DNA from: Actinomycetales bacterium
GTDB taxonomy: Bacteria; Actinomycetota; Actinomycetes; Actinomycetales; Actinomycetaceae
DNA: 41,732 nt
Assembly (NCBI GenBank): GCA_017882885.1
Contig: JADGOQ010000089.1
Location: 1 to 41,732, forward strand
Reading direction: 5' to 3'
Shown here: positions 10,125 through 18,462 of the stretch, one piece after another
How the letters are laid out: every line of letters begins with the position of its first letter
Numbering within the stretch: the stretch's first letter is position 1
The notes under the pieces: generated by a model
Database searches by the model: none
Told to the model about the DNA's origin: nothing
What the model saw: the letters and a program-made list of their open reading frames with translations, nothing else
Program-made: the position numbers and the translations under genes

Positions 10125-10424
10125 GTGATCGTCCTGCGTCGTGAGATCGGTGACGTCCTGCGCGGCGTCCGCCAGCACCAGGGCCGCACCCTGCGGGAGG
10201 TCTCCTCCGCCGCCCAGGTCTCGCTCGGCTACCTCTCCGAGGTGGAGCGTGGTCAGAAGGAGGCGTCCTCGGAGCTCCTCGCGTCGATCTGCACCGCCCT
10301 TGACGTGCCGATGTCCGTGGTGCTCCGCGAGGTCTCGGACCGGATCGCCGAAAGCGAGGGTGTTGCCATCCCGGATACGGTCCCGCCCGAACTGTTCGAG
10401 CGCGCCATGGCACCCCTCCGCTGA
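10125..10424 (+). CDS. clgR: Helix-turn-helix transcriptional regulator ClgR
   Basis: Xre-family activator of clp protease and other stress genes in actinobacteria. 99 residues; the HTH lies in about residues 8-65 with the very conserved [18 protein letters not shown] recognition region, which is close to diagnostic for ClgR. The GTG at 10125 is preceded by GAAGGAGG at 5-nt spacing. ClgR proteins in several genera are Clp substrates, some through C-terminal alanines; this one ends MAPLR. The next gene (DUF3046) starts 1 nt after its stop, so the two are probably co-translated. Confidence 0.93.
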   Translation: MIVLRREIGDVLRGVRQHQGRTLREVSSAAQVSLGYLSEVERGQKEASSELLASICTALDVPMSVVLREVSDRIAESEGVAIPDTVPPELFERAMAPLR

Positions 10425-10425
10425 T

Positions 10426-10653
10426 GTGAAGCGGTCTGAACTGCTGACCAGCCTCGACGAGATCTTCACCCCTCGGTTCGCGAGCACCCTCATCCGGGAC
10501 CTCGCGTTGCCGGGAGCCGGGTCGCGGACCGTGCACCAGGCGCTCGAGGACGGCCTGGACCCCCAGCTGATCTGGGACGCCGTGTGCGCCGAGATGGACC
10601 TCCCCGAGGACACCCGCTTCCACCACCGCAGCGACGTGAAGCTGCGCCGCTAG
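10426..10653 (+). CDS. DUF3046 family protein
   Basis: 75-residue acidic protein. It matches the DUF3046 family, small actinobacterial proteins typically found between clgR and recA. The start is GTG at 10426, 1 nt after the clgR stop, giving a sequence beginning MKRSELLTSLDEIF. No catalytic motif or membrane segment is visible, and its function is unknown. Co-translation with clgR and proximity to recA suggest a stress-linked role, but that is only inference. Confidence 0.85.
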   Translation: MKRSELLTSLDEIFTPRFASTLIRDLALPGAGSRTVHQALEDGLDPQLIWDAVCAEMDLPEDTRFHHRSDVKLRR

Positions 10654-10677
10654 CGACACGCCGGGCGGGTGCTGGAT

Positions 10678-10693
10678 TCGAACAGGTGTTCGT
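10678..10693 (+). promoter_or_regulatory. LexA (SOS) box of recA
   Basis: TCGAACAGGTGTTCGT matches the actinobacterial/Gram-positive SOS box TCGAAC-N4-GTTCGA except for the last base. It sits directly upstream of the -10 candidate TACTGT (10696-10701), so bound LexA would cover the -35/-10 spacer. Confidence 0.88.
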
Positions 10694-10759
10694 CATACTG
10701 TATCCACAGGTGGCGACTGGTCGCGTTGTCCACACCCAGGGGACAACGCGAAACCGGGG

Positions 10760-10781
10760 TGTCAGTGGTCGGGCATAGTGT
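10760..10781 (+). promoter_or_regulatory. Second recA promoter, RecA-NDp (PafBC) type
   Basis: TGTCAGTG (10760-10767), 8 nt, then TAGTGT (10776-10781) matches the mycobacterial LexA-independent DNA-damage promoter consensus tTGTCRgtg-N8-TAnnnT, which is activated by PafBC. It lies 70 nt downstream of the SOS promoter. Transcription from it should begin at about 10788, which is itself an in-frame ATG. Confidence 0.8.
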
Positions 10782-10868
10782 CACCTCATGCCGTCCGGAG
10801 AGGGCGGGATGCCCACAGACCAGCGTTGTTGGAGGCGGATCAACCGCCAGACCGGAGAGGTGACGTTC

Positions 10869-11915
10869 ATGGCCGCACCAGTGGCAGACCGCGCAAAGGC
10901 GCTTGAGGCCGCGCTCGCGCAGATCGACAAGAATTTCGGCCGGGGATCGGTGATGCGGCTGGGGGATGAGTCCCGGCCGCCCGTGGCCGTCATCCCGACA
11001 GGATCAATCGCCCTGGACATCGCACTTGGCATCGGCGGGCTCCCGCGTGGCCGCGTTGTCGAGATCTACGGCCCGGAGGCTTCGGGCAAGACGACCGTCG
11101 CCCTCCACGCGGTCGCCAGCGCCCAGCGTGCCGGCGGCATCGCGGCGTTCATCGACGCGGAGCACGCGCTCGACCCCGAGTACGCCAAGAGGCTGGGCGT
11201 GGACACGGACGCCCTCCTGGTGTCCCAACCGGACACCGGCGAGCAGGCACTCGAGATCGCGGACATGCTCATCCGTTCCGGTGCGCTCGACGTCATCGTG
11301 ATCGACTCTGTCGCGGCACTCGTTCCCAAGGCGGAGATCGAGGGGGACATGGGGGACTCCCACGTCGGGCTGCAGGCGCGCCTCATGTCCCAGGCGCTGC
11401 GGAAGATCACCGGGGCGCTGTCCAACTCCGGAACCACGGCGATCTTCATCAACCAGTTGCGCGAGAAGATCGGCGTGTTCTTCGGATCCCCGGAGACCAC
11501 CACGGGCGGGAAGGCACTGAAGTTCTACGCCTCGATCCGCCTCGACGTCCGCCGCATCGAAACCCTGAAGGAGGGCGCGGAAGCGGTTGGCAACCGCACC
11601 CGGGTCAAGGTGGTCAAGAACAAGATGGCGCCGCCCTTCAAGCAGGCCGAGTTCGACATCATCTACGGCGAGGGCATCTCCCGCGAGGGCGGCCTGATCG
11701 ACCTCGGGGTGGAGCACGGGATCGTGCGCAAGTCGGGCTCCTGGTACACCTATGAGGGCGACCAACTCGGGCAGGGCAAGGAGAACTCCCGCGGATTCCT
11801 GAAGGACAACCCGGACCTCGCCAACGAGATCGAGAAGAAGATCCTCACGAAGCTGGGGATCGGCGTGGTGGCGGCCGCACCCGAGGCGGTGCCCCCGGTT
11901 CCCGAAGGGTTCTAG
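10869..11915 (+). CDS. recA: Recombinase RecA
   Basis: ATP-dependent strand-exchange protein and co-protease that triggers LexA self-cleavage. 348 residues from the ATG at 10869, which has GGAGAGG about 8 nt upstream and gives the standard N-terminus [20 protein letters not shown]. Walker A is GPEASGKTT (68-76); the [14 protein letters not shown] segment is the DNA-binding loop region. No intein is present, unlike in some mycobacteria. An in-frame ATG at 10788 would add 27 residues and could be used on a leaderless transcript. The stop overlaps the recX start by one base. Control by LexA and probably by PafBC. Confidence 0.98.
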   Translation: MAAPVADRAKALEAALAQIDKNFGRGSVMRLGDESRPPVAVIPTGSIALDIALGIGGLPRGRVVEIYGPEASGKTTVALHAVASAQRAGGIAAFIDAEHALDPEYAKRLGVDTDALLVSQPDTGEQALEIADMLIRSGALDVIVIDSVAALVPKAEIEGDMGDSHVGLQARLMSQALRKITGALSNSGTTAIFINQLREKIGVFFGSPETTTGGKALKFYASIRLDVRRIETLKEGAEAVGNRTRVKVVKNKMAPPFKQAEFDIIYGEGISREGGLIDLGVEHGIVRKSGSWYTYEGDQLGQGKENSRGFLKDNPDLANEIEKKILTKLGIGVVAAAPEAVPPVPEGF

Positions 11916-12496
11916 TGGGGGCGGGGCGCGATCGGCGGGGTGCCGGTCCGACCGTGCCGGGCGCCGGCGGGCCCGCCGGCGCGGCGGAGCCGGGGGACCA
12001 GGTCGATGCGGCGGAGGAGGTCGATGTCGCCGAGGAGGTGGCAGCCGCCCGCGCGATCGTGTTGCGGCAGCTCACCGTCATGGCGCGCTCCCGCGAGCAA
12101 CTCCGCGTGAAGCTCCGGTCCGCGGGCGTCGCGGCTGATATCGCGGAGGGCGTCCTGGACCGCTTCGAGGCGGTTGGCCTGGTCGACGACGCCGCGTACG
12201 CGGAGTCGCTGGTGCGAACGAGGCGTGAGCAGCGCGGACTGTCCAGGCGCGGCCTCGCCCGCGAGTTGCGCGCGAAGGGGGTGGACGACGAGACGGCGGC
12301 GGGTGCACTCGAGGGCGTGAGTGACGAGGAGGAGGTGGCCACCGCACTCGCGCTCGCCCGGAGGAAGGCGGAGTCGACGCGGGGGCTCGGGCGTGACGTG
12401 CGGCAGCGGCGGATCGCCGGCATGCTCGGCCGGAAGGGCTACCCATCCGACGTGGTCATGAAGGTGACGAGGCTGGTGCTCGCCGGCGACGCGTGA
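11915..12496 (+). CDS. recX: Regulatory protein RecX
   Basis: Binds RecA filaments and limits their extension and activity. 193 residues; the last 140 or so hold the tandem three-helix repeats (ARAIVLRQLTVMARSREQLRVKL ... VDDAAYAESLVRTRREQRGLSRRGLARELRAKGV). The first 45 residues are Gly/Pro/Ala-rich and probably disordered. Its GTG start shares one base with the recA stop (TAGTG), so expression follows recA. It converges with the minus-strand ABC ATPase gene 42 nt downstream. Confidence 0.93.
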   Translation: MGAGRDRRGAGPTVPGAGGPAGAAEPGDQVDAAEEVDVAEEVAAARAIVLRQLTVMARSREQLRVKLRSAGVAADIAEGVLDRFEAVGLVDDAAYAESLVRTRREQRGLSRRGLARELRAKGVDDETAAGALEGVSDEEEVATALALARRKAESTRGLGRDVRQRRIAGMLGRKGYPSDVVMKVTRLVLAGDA

Positions 12497-12538
12497 TCAT
12501 CGGTCGGTCGCACAGACCCTGGACGTAGCCGCCGCGTG

Positions 12539-13294
12539 TCAGTGGGTGAGGATCCTGGACAGGAATTCCTTCGCCCTGTCGGAAGCGGGGGTGGTGAAGA
12601 ACACGTCCGGGGTGGCCTCCTCGACGATCTGCCCGTCGGTCATGAAGACGACACGATCCGCCGCCCTCCGGGCGAATCCCATCTCGTGGGTGACGACGAT
12701 CATCGTCATGCCGTCCCTGGCCAATGACGTCATCACGTCGAGGACCTCGTTGATCATCTCGGGGTCGAGCGCCGAGGTGGGCTCGTCGAAGAGCATCACC
12801 TTCGGCTCCATCGCCAGCGACCTGGCGATGGCGACCCGCTGCTGCTGACCGCCCGAGAGCTGGGCGGGGTACTTGGAGGCCTGGTCGGCCACCCCGACGC
12901 GTTCCAGCAGCAGCATCGCCAGGTCTCGGGCGTCCGCCGCCGCCATCCTCCGCACCTTGAGGGGGCCGAGGCTGACGTTGTCGAGGATCGTCCGGTGGGC
13001 GAAGAGGTTGAAGGACTGGAACACCATCCCCACCTCGGCGCGCAGCGCGGCAAGGGCCCGGCCATCCTCGGGGAGCTTCCGGCCGGCGACGAAGATCTCG
13101 CCCGAATCGATCGGCTCGAGCCGGTTGATCGTCCGGCAGAGCGTTGACTTCCCGGACCCGGAGGGCCCGATCACCACGACGACCTCGCCCTGGATCACCT
13201 CAAGGTTGATGTCCCGCAGCACGTGGAGGTCGCCGAAGTACTTGTTGACACCGCGCAGCCGCACGAGCGGCTCGCGCGCGGGCGTGGTTGACAT
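12539..13294 (-). CDS. Amino-acid ABC transporter ATP-binding protein (GluA/GlnQ type)
   Basis: 251-residue ATPase of the polar amino acid uptake subfamily. Walker A is GPSGSGKST, the Q-loop region is [11 protein letters not shown], the signature is LSGGQQQR, and Walker B with D-loop is [14 protein letters not shown], followed by the switch His in VVTHEMGF. It closely resembles GluA of gluABCD glutamate uptake systems, which lie next to recX in corynebacteria. Here no permease or binding-protein gene is adjacent: recX lies on one side and fhs on the other. It must pair with membrane subunits encoded elsewhere, or be a leftover of a lost operon. TAGGTT lies 6 nt before the ATG, so the mRNA is probably leaderless. 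Confidence 0.92.
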   Translation of the reverse strand: MSTTPAREPLVRLRGVNKYFGDLHVLRDINLEVIQGEVVVVIGPSGSGKSTLCRTINRLEPIDSGEIFVAGRKLPEDGRALAALRAEVGMVFQSFNLFAHRTILDNVSLGPLKVRRMAAADARDLAMLLLERVGVADQASKYPAQLSGGQQQRVAIARSLAMEPKVMLFDEPTSALDPEMINEVLDVMTSLARDGMTMIVVTHEMGFARRAADRVVFMTDGQIVEEATPDVFFTTPASDRAKEFLSRILTH

Positions 13295-13300
13295 GACTGA

Positions 13301-13306
13301 AACCTA
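13301..13306 (-). promoter_or_regulatory. -10 element (leaderless promoter) of the orphan ABC ATPase
   Basis: TAGGTT on the minus strand, with 6 nt to the ATG at 13294 and no Shine-Dalgarno sequence. Confidence 0.5.
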
Positions 13307-13406
13307 CCCCGTGGTCATTTCGCGGCGCGCGGGTCCCCGACGTGCACAGTCGATCCACCGCCCGAAAGGCCTGACGTGGGTGGCGGTGGCGCGATATGAA
13401 ACGTGG

Positions 13407-15071
13407 GTGGACACCCCCCAACCCCTGCCGATCGACGACGTTGCCACCGCAGCCGGGATCGACACCAGCACCCTCCTCCACTATGGGCGCCACGTGGCGA
13501 AACTGCCGCTCGACGCGGGCGCGGACAACCCGCGGGGCGCCGTCGTCCTCATCACGGCCCTCACGCCCACGCCGCTCGGGGAGGGCAAGACGACGACGGC
13601 GATCGGACTGGCCCAAGGCCTGGCGCGCCTGGGTCGGCGCCCTGTGCTGACCCTGCGGCAGCCATCCCTGGGTCCGACGTTCGGGATCAAGGGCGGGGCG
13701 GCGGGCGCCGGCCGGAGCCAGGTGGTGCCGCCGGACCTCCTCAACATGCACTTGACCGGGGACTTCCATGCCGTGACGAGCGCGCACAACCTGCTGGCGG
13801 CGATGGTCGACAACCACCTCCACCACGGCAACGCGACCGGGCTCGACCCGCGGACGATCACCTGGCCGCGTGTGCTGGACATGAACGACCGGGCGCTGCG
13901 GCACATCGTGATCGGCCTCGGCGCACGGGCGGACGGCGTGACGCGCGAGTCGTCGTTCGAGATCACGGCGGCCTCGGAGGTCATGGCGGTCCTTGCGCTC
14001 GCTCATGACCGGGCGGACCTCCGGGACAGGCTCGGGCGGATCGTGGTCGGGTACCGGGTGGACGGCTCGCCCGTGACCGCCGAGGACCTCGGCGCCGCCG
14101 GCGCGATGGCCGCGATCCTGCGGGACGCCCTGCTGCCCAACCTCATGCAGACCACGGAGGGGATGCCGGTGCTCGTCCACACCGGCCCGTTCGGCAACAT
14201 CTCGATCGGGAACTCCTCGGTGGTGGCGGATCAGGTGGGAGCGCGCCTCGGGGACTTCCTCATCACGGAGGCGGGCTTCGGCTCGGACCTCGGCGCCGAG
14301 CGGTACGTGAACATCAAGAGCCGCGTGACGGGGCTGGTGCCGCATGTGGCGGTGGTGGTGGTGACCGTCCGGGCCTTGAAGACCCACAGCGGGAACTTCC
14401 GCATCGTCGCCGGCCGCGCCCTGCCCGCGGGGCTCCTCGAGGAGGACACGGCCGCCGTGGCCGCGGGGCTCCACAACCTGGCCCACCACGTGCGCACCGT
14501 GCGGCACTGGGGCATCGCCCCGGTCATCGCGATCAACGTGTTCCCGGAGGACCACCCGAGCGAGCACGCCGTCATCGAGCAGTTCGCCGCGCGCCTCGGG
14601 GTGCCCGCCGTGCGGACCACGCACGTGACCGACGGCGGGGCGGGTGCCGTGGAGCTGGCCCGCGCCGTGGCGGACGCCGTCGACGGTCGGCCCGCACCGG
14701 CTTTGCACCGCGACTACGAGCTGGACATGCCGGTCGCGGAGAAACTCCTGGCGGTCGCGCGCGGGGTCCACGGCGCCGCGGGCATCGACGTATCGCCCGA
14801 GGCCGCTCGCGAGCTGGGACGCCTGACGGCCCTCGGCTTCGGGGGGCTGCCCGTGGTGGTGGCCAAGACGCACCTGTCCCTCACCCACGTGCCCGGTCTC
14901 GAGCCCGACGGCGCGTGGGTGCTTCCGGTCCGGGAGGTCCGCCTGGCGGCCGGCGCCGGGTACGTCTACGCGCTGTGCGGCACCATCTCCACCATGCCGG
15001 GGCTGCCCGCCCACCCGAACGCGGAGCGCGTGGACGTGGACGCCGTCGGGAGCATCACCGGGTTGCTGTAG
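13407..15071 (+). CDS. fhs: Formate--tetrahydrofolate ligase
   Basis: Makes 10-formyl-THF from formate, THF and ATP, feeding one-carbon metabolism; in fermentative bacteria it uses formate from pyruvate cleavage. 554 residues from the GTG at 13407, the family length. The ATP loop PTPLGEGKTTT spans 54-64, and GGAAGAGRSQVVPPDLLNMHLTGDFHA is the conserved folate-site region. The exact start is uncertain: in-frame GTGs at 13380 and 13386 follow GAAAGG (13364-13369), and an ATG at 13293 overlaps the divergent ABC gene. It lies upstream of miaB with a 40-nt gap. Confidence 0.94.
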   Translation: MDTPQPLPIDDVATAAGIDTSTLLHYGRHVAKLPLDAGADNPRGAVVLITALTPTPLGEGKTTTAIGLAQGLARLGRRPVLTLRQPSLGPTFGIKGGAAGAGRSQVVPPDLLNMHLTGDFHAVTSAHNLLAAMVDNHLHHGNATGLDPRTITWPRVLDMNDRALRHIVIGLGARADGVTRESSFEITAASEVMAVLALAHDRADLRDRLGRIVVGYRVDGSPVTAEDLGAAGAMAAILRDALLPNLMQTTEGMPVLVHTGPFGNISIGNSSVVADQVGARLGDFLITEAGFGSDLGAERYVNIKSRVTGLVPHVAVVVVTVRALKTHSGNFRIVAGRALPAGLLEEDTAAVAAGLHNLAHHVRTVRHWGIAPVIAINVFPEDHPSEHAVIEQFAARLGVPAVRTTHVTDGGAGAVELARAVADAVDGRPAPALHRDYELDMPVAEKLLAVARGVHGAAGIDVSPEAARELGRLTALGFGGLPVVVAKTHLSLTHVPGLEPDGAWVLPVREVRLAAGAGYVYALCGTISTMPGLPAHPNAERVDVDAVGSITGLL

Positions 15072-15096
15072 GGCGGGGTCGCCGTTGAATCTCGCC

Positions 15097-15102
15097 TAGG
15101 AT
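15097..15102 (+). promoter_or_regulatory. -10 element of miaB
   Basis: TAGGAT is followed by 9 nt and the ATG at 15112. No Shine-Dalgarno sequence is present. Confidence 0.5.
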
Positions 15103-15111
15103 TGGGCAGCA

Positions 15112-16611
15112 ATGCGCACCTACCATGTCCGCACCCTCGGGTGCCAGATGAACGTCCACGACTCCGAGCGGCTCGCGGGCCTGCTCGATCAGGCCGGGTA
15201 CGTGCCCGTCGACCTCGTCCCGGAGCACGCACTGCGCGCCACGGACGCCGGTGACGGTGGGGCCGACGTCGTCGTCGTCAACACCTGCTCGGTGCGCGAG
15301 AACGCCGCCACCCGGCTGTTCGGCAACCTGGGCCAACTCGCCGCCGTGAAGCGGGAGCGGCCGGGCATGCAGATCGCCGTGGGCGGCTGCCTCGCCCAGC
15401 AGATGCGGGAGGGCATCGTGGCGAAGGCGCCGTGGGTGGACGTGGTGCTCGGGACCCACAACCTCGATGTGCTCCCCGCCCTCCTCGATCGCGCGCGCCA
15501 CAACGCGGCCGCCCAGGTGGAGATCGAGGAGTCCCTCAAGGTGTTCCCCTCCACCCTCCCCACCCACCGCGAGAGCGTGTACGCGGCCTGGGTCTCGATC
15601 TCGGTGGGCTGCAACAACACCTGTACCTTCTGCATCGTGCCGCAGCTGCGCGGGCGGGAGCGCGACCGGCGGCCCGGTGACGTCCTGGCCGAGGTCGCGG
15701 CGGTGGTCTCCGAGGGCGCCATCGAGGTCACGCTGCTCGGCCAGAACGTCAACTCGTACGGGGTGGGCTTCGGCGATCGCGGCGCCTTCGCGAAGCTGCT
15801 GCGGGCGTGCGGCGCCATCGAGGGGCTGGAACGCGTGCGGTTCACCTCCCCGCACCCGGCCGCGTTCACCGACGATGTCATCGACGCGATGGCACAGACC
15901 CCCGCGGTCATGCCCTCCCTGCACATGCCGCTCCAGTCCGGGTCCGACGCCGTGTTGCGCGCGATGCGCCGCTCGTACCGGTCCGACCGTTTCCTCGGCA
16001 TCATCGAACGGGTGCGCCGGGCGATCCCTGACGCCGCCATCACCACCGACGTGATCGTCGGCTTCCCCGGCGAGACGGAGGACGACTTCCGGGCCACGCT
16101 CGACGTGGTGGGGGCCGCCCGGTTCGCCTCCGCGTTCACCTTCCAGTACTCGCCACGGCCCGGCACCCCGGCGGCGGACCGCGAGGACCAGGTTCCCGCC
16201 GACGTCGTCGCCGACCGCTACCGGCGACTCGTCGCGCTGCAGGAGCGAATCTCAACAGCGGAGAACGAGGCGCAGGTGGGTCGCGAGGTAGAGGTGATCG
16301 TCTCCGAGGGTGAGGGCCGAAAGGACGGCCGCACCGCCCGCATCACCGGGCGCGCCCGCGACAACCGCCTGGTGCACGTCGCCCTGCCCGTCGGCCCCCT
16401 CGCGAGCGGGGCGCCCCGGCCCGGCGACGTCGTGCGCGCTACCGTCACCCACGGGGCGCCGCACCACCTCGTCGCCGACTCGCCGCTCGCCACCGGGGCG
16501 CTGCACGTGCGCCGCACGCGTGCGGGTGACGTGTGGGAGGCGCGCCGGGCGGAGCCGGCACCGGTGACCACGGTGGGCCTCGGCCTGCCCGGACTGCGCC
16601 CGGCCGGGTGA
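15112..16611 (+). CDS. miaB: tRNA-2-methylthio-N6-dimethylallyladenosine synthase
   Basis: Radical-SAM methylthiotransferase that adds a methylthio group to isopentenyl-A37 of tRNAs reading codons that start with U. 499 residues. The N-terminal UPF0004 domain supplies cluster cysteines C11, C59 and C93; the radical-SAM CxxxCxxC is C167, C171, C174 (CNNTCTFC). A TRAM domain follows at about 380-450, and a roughly 40-residue extension ends the protein. miaA, which makes the substrate modification, is 1 kb downstream, separated by two minus-strand YbjN genes. Confidence 0.96.
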   Translation: MRTYHVRTLGCQMNVHDSERLAGLLDQAGYVPVDLVPEHALRATDAGDGGADVVVVNTCSVRENAATRLFGNLGQLAAVKRERPGMQIAVGGCLAQQMREGIVAKAPWVDVVLGTHNLDVLPALLDRARHNAAAQVEIEESLKVFPSTLPTHRESVYAAWVSISVGCNNTCTFCIVPQLRGRERDRRPGDVLAEVAAVVSEGAIEVTLLGQNVNSYGVGFGDRGAFAKLLRACGAIEGLERVRFTSPHPAAFTDDVIDAMAQTPAVMPSLHMPLQSGSDAVLRAMRRSYRSDRFLGIIERVRRAIPDAAITTDVIVGFPGETEDDFRATLDVVGAARFASAFTFQYSPRPGTPAADREDQVPADVVADRYRRLVALQERISTAENEAQVGREVEVIVSEGEGRKDGRTARITGRARDNRLVHVALPVGPLASGAPRPGDVVRATVTHGAPHHLVADSPLATGALHVRRTRAGDVWEARRAEPAPVTTVGLGLPGLRPAG

Positions 16612-16654
16612 GGCCGGCTCCCGGCTCGCTCCGGGGCCCGAACCGGGCCGCCGG

Positions 16655-17107
16655 TCAGGCCACGTCCTCGTTCGAGGGTGGCGGCCCGAGCGCCTGGAAG
16701 AAGCCGACCCCGGCGCGCAGCGCGCAGTCGAGGTGGGCGATGAGCTGCTCGTTCGACAGCCCGGCACCTGCGGGCACGACGAACCGCGTCCCGATCGTCA
16801 CGCGGCCCTCGGGAGCGGGGCACGTGAAGCAGACGGGCCACAGGTGGTCCCGGTTCCAGTCGTTGACCGCCAGCAGCATGGCCGGCTGGTGCGAATCCTC
16901 GAGTTCGTGGCCCCAGGCACCCGTCACGACCAGCGTGTCCCCCTCGAGTGCGAATCCGAAGGCGAAGCCGTCCCACATCCCGCTCACGCGGTCCGCGGCC
17001 GATCTGGTGGTGTAGCCCCGGGCGGCCAGCGCGGCGGCCACCCGCCCGAGGGTGAGCTCGGTTGCCGTCTCGGGCGGGTCCTCCGCGTGCCGGCGGGTGA
17101 ACGTCAT
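16655..17107 (-). CDS. YbjN domain-containing protein (second of a pair)
   Basis: 150 residues with the YbjN-type fold, an alpha/beta domain resembling type III secretion chaperones. Characteristic segments are the central SHQPAMLLAVNDWNRDHLWPVCF and the late GVGFFQAL. No catalytic residues are evident. The ATG at 17107 overlaps the stop of the other YbjN gene by 4 nt, so the two are translationally coupled and may form a heterodimer. YbjN-family genes between miaB and miaA are common in actinobacteria, where their role is undefined. Confidence 0.82.
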   Translation of the reverse strand: MTFTRRHAEDPPETATELTLGRVAAALAARGYTTRSAADRVSGMWDGFAFGFALEGDTLVVTGAWGHELEDSHQPAMLLAVNDWNRDHLWPVCFTCPAPEGRVTIGTRFVVPAGAGLSNEQLIAHLDCALRAGVGFFQALGPPPSNEDVA

Positions 17108-17550
17108 GCGGGTGTCCCGTACGGGTCCGGGAACGCCGCGTCGAGCCGGCGCAGCGCGAGCGGGAGCGCGGTCATCGCGCGTGTGGCAAGGTGCTCCAAC
17201 TGCCCGTCGCTCGCGCCCGCGGGAAGCCAGTGCGCGCACTCCGCGACGACGGCGAGGTGCCCGCGGTCCGTGATGGTGAGGGCGAGCCGGGGCCCGTCGG
17301 TGGTGCGGTTGGCGGCGTCGAGGAGCTCGCGGACCCGCGCCTGGTGGTCCACGGAGAGTCGCCGGCCCCACCGGCACCGGAACACGAGCGCGGCGGGCCG
17401 CGCGGGATCGAGGTGGGCGTGGACCACCCCCTGGTCCGTTTCCGCCATGAAGCGGCCGGCGCCGTCGGCGTACCATTCGGCGCCACCGGCGGCGGCGAGC
17501 GCCGCCCGCACCCGTCCGCCGTCAACCGGCAGGACGGGCTGTGCGAGCAT
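17104..17550 (-). CDS. YbjN domain-containing protein (first of a pair)
   Basis: 148 residues, a distant paralogue of the downstream gene and of the same YbjN-like class (GRFMAETDQGVVHAHL, LLDAANRTTDGPRLALTI). The ATG at 17550 has no Shine-Dalgarno but has TACCAT 6 nt upstream, indicating a leaderless mRNA. That -10 hexamer is the complement of the first six bases of miaA, and only 6 bp separate the two divergent start codons. Its function is unknown. Confidence 0.75.
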   Translation of the reverse strand: MLAQPVLPVDGGRVRAALAAAGGAEWYADGAGRFMAETDQGVVHAHLDPARPAALVFRCRWGRRLSVDHQARVRELLDAANRTTDGPRLALTITDRGHLAVVAECAHWLPAGASDGQLEHLATRAMTALPLALRRLDAAFPDPYGTPA

Positions 17551-17562
17551 GGTGCCATGGTA
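17545..17562. promoter_or_regulatory. Overlapping divergent promoters/starts of miaA and the YbjN pair
   Basis: The inverted repeat CATGG-TG-CCATG (17548-17559) contains both start codons. On the minus strand TACCAT (17557-17562) lies 6 nt before the YbjN ATG. On the plus strand GAGCAT (17545-17550), which keeps only the A2 and T6 of a -10, lies 6 nt before the miaA ATG. Each start codon is thus part of the other gene's putative -10 element. Confidence 0.5.
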
Positions 17563-18462
17563 CGTCCGGTGATCGCGGTGGTGGGGGCGACGGCGACCGG
17601 CAAGTCCCGCCTCGCCCTTGGGCTGGCGGCGGCGCTCGGGGACGCCGAGATCGTGAACGCCGACGCGATGCAGCTCTACCGCGGCATGGACATCGGCACC
17701 GCGAAGGTTCCGCCCACCGAGCGGCGGGGCGTCCCGCACCACCAACTGGACGTCCTGGACCCCTCCGAGGACGCCTCGGTGGCCGCTTACCAGCGCCACG
17801 CGCGCCGGGACATCGCCGGGATCGTGGCGGCCGGACGCTGGGTGATCGTCGTGGGCGGATCGGGCCTGTACGTGCGCGCCGTGCTCGACGAGCTCCGGTT
17901 CCCGGGGACCGACGCGGTGGTGCGGGCGCACCTCGAGGAACGCGCCCGCCGTGAGGGGTCGCCGGTGCTGCACGCGGAGCTCGCGGCGAAGGACCCGGTG
18001 GCGGCGGCGGTGATCGATGCGCGCAACGTCCGGCGTGTGGTCCGGGCCTTGGAGGTGATCGAGCTGACCGGCGCGCCGTTCTCGGCCACGCTGCCGAGCG
18101 GGGAGTACCACCGGCCGACCGTGCAGGTCGGGCTCCGGCTCCCGGTGCCCGAACTGGACGGACGCATCGCGCTCCGGTCCGCAACCATGATCACGGACGG
18201 CCTGGTGGACGAGGTGGTGGGCCTGGGCCCGCTGTCCCGCACGGCCGCGCGCGCCACCGGGTACGCCCAGGTGCTCGACCACCTCGCCGGGAGCGCCACG
18301 CTCGGCGAGACGGTGGAGGCGATAGCCCTGGCCACGCGGCAGCTGGCCCGGCGCCAGGTCAAGTGGTTCCGCCGGGACGCGCGCATCCACTGGCTGGACG
18401 CCGCCGACCCCGACGCCGCGCTCGGTGCCGCGCTCGCTACTCTGGAGCCATGGCTGGACTGA
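17557..18462 (+). CDS. miaA: tRNA dimethylallyltransferase
   Basis: Transfers an isopentenyl group to A37 of tRNA; MiaB later methylthiolates the product. 301 residues, the usual length. The P-loop is GATATGKS (10-17); DAMQLYRGMDIGTAK and HHQLDV are MiaA signatures, and GSGLYVRAVL is the substrate region. The ATG at 17557 starts the conserved core at once; the open frame upstream is antisense to YbjN and unlike MiaA. The stop lies inside dapF, which starts 13 nt earlier. Confidence 0.95.
   Translation: MVRPVIAVVGATATGKSRLALGLAAALGDAEIVNADAMQLYRGMDIGTAKVPPTERRGVPHHQLDVLDPSEDASVAAYQRHARRDIAGIVAAGRWVIVVGGSGLYVRAVLDELRFPGTDAVVRAHLEERARREGSPVLHAELAAKDPVAAAVIDARNVRRVVRALEVIELTGAPFSATLPSGEYHRPTVQVGLRLPVPELDGRIALRSATMITDGLVDEVVGLGPLSRTAARATGYAQVLDHLAGSATLGETVEAIALATRQLARRQVKWFRRDARIHWLDAADPDAALGAALATLEPWLD
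18438..18443 (+). promoter_or_regulatory. Possible -10 element of dapF
   Basis: TACTCT lies inside the end of miaA, 6 nt before the dapF ATG. GGAG in the spacer could instead act as a weak ribosome site on the miaA transcript. Confidence 0.35.

Noticed and set aside
13200-15014. Open frame of about 600 codons opposite fhs
   Set aside because: Antisense to the complete formate-THF ligase, with no domain features of its own.
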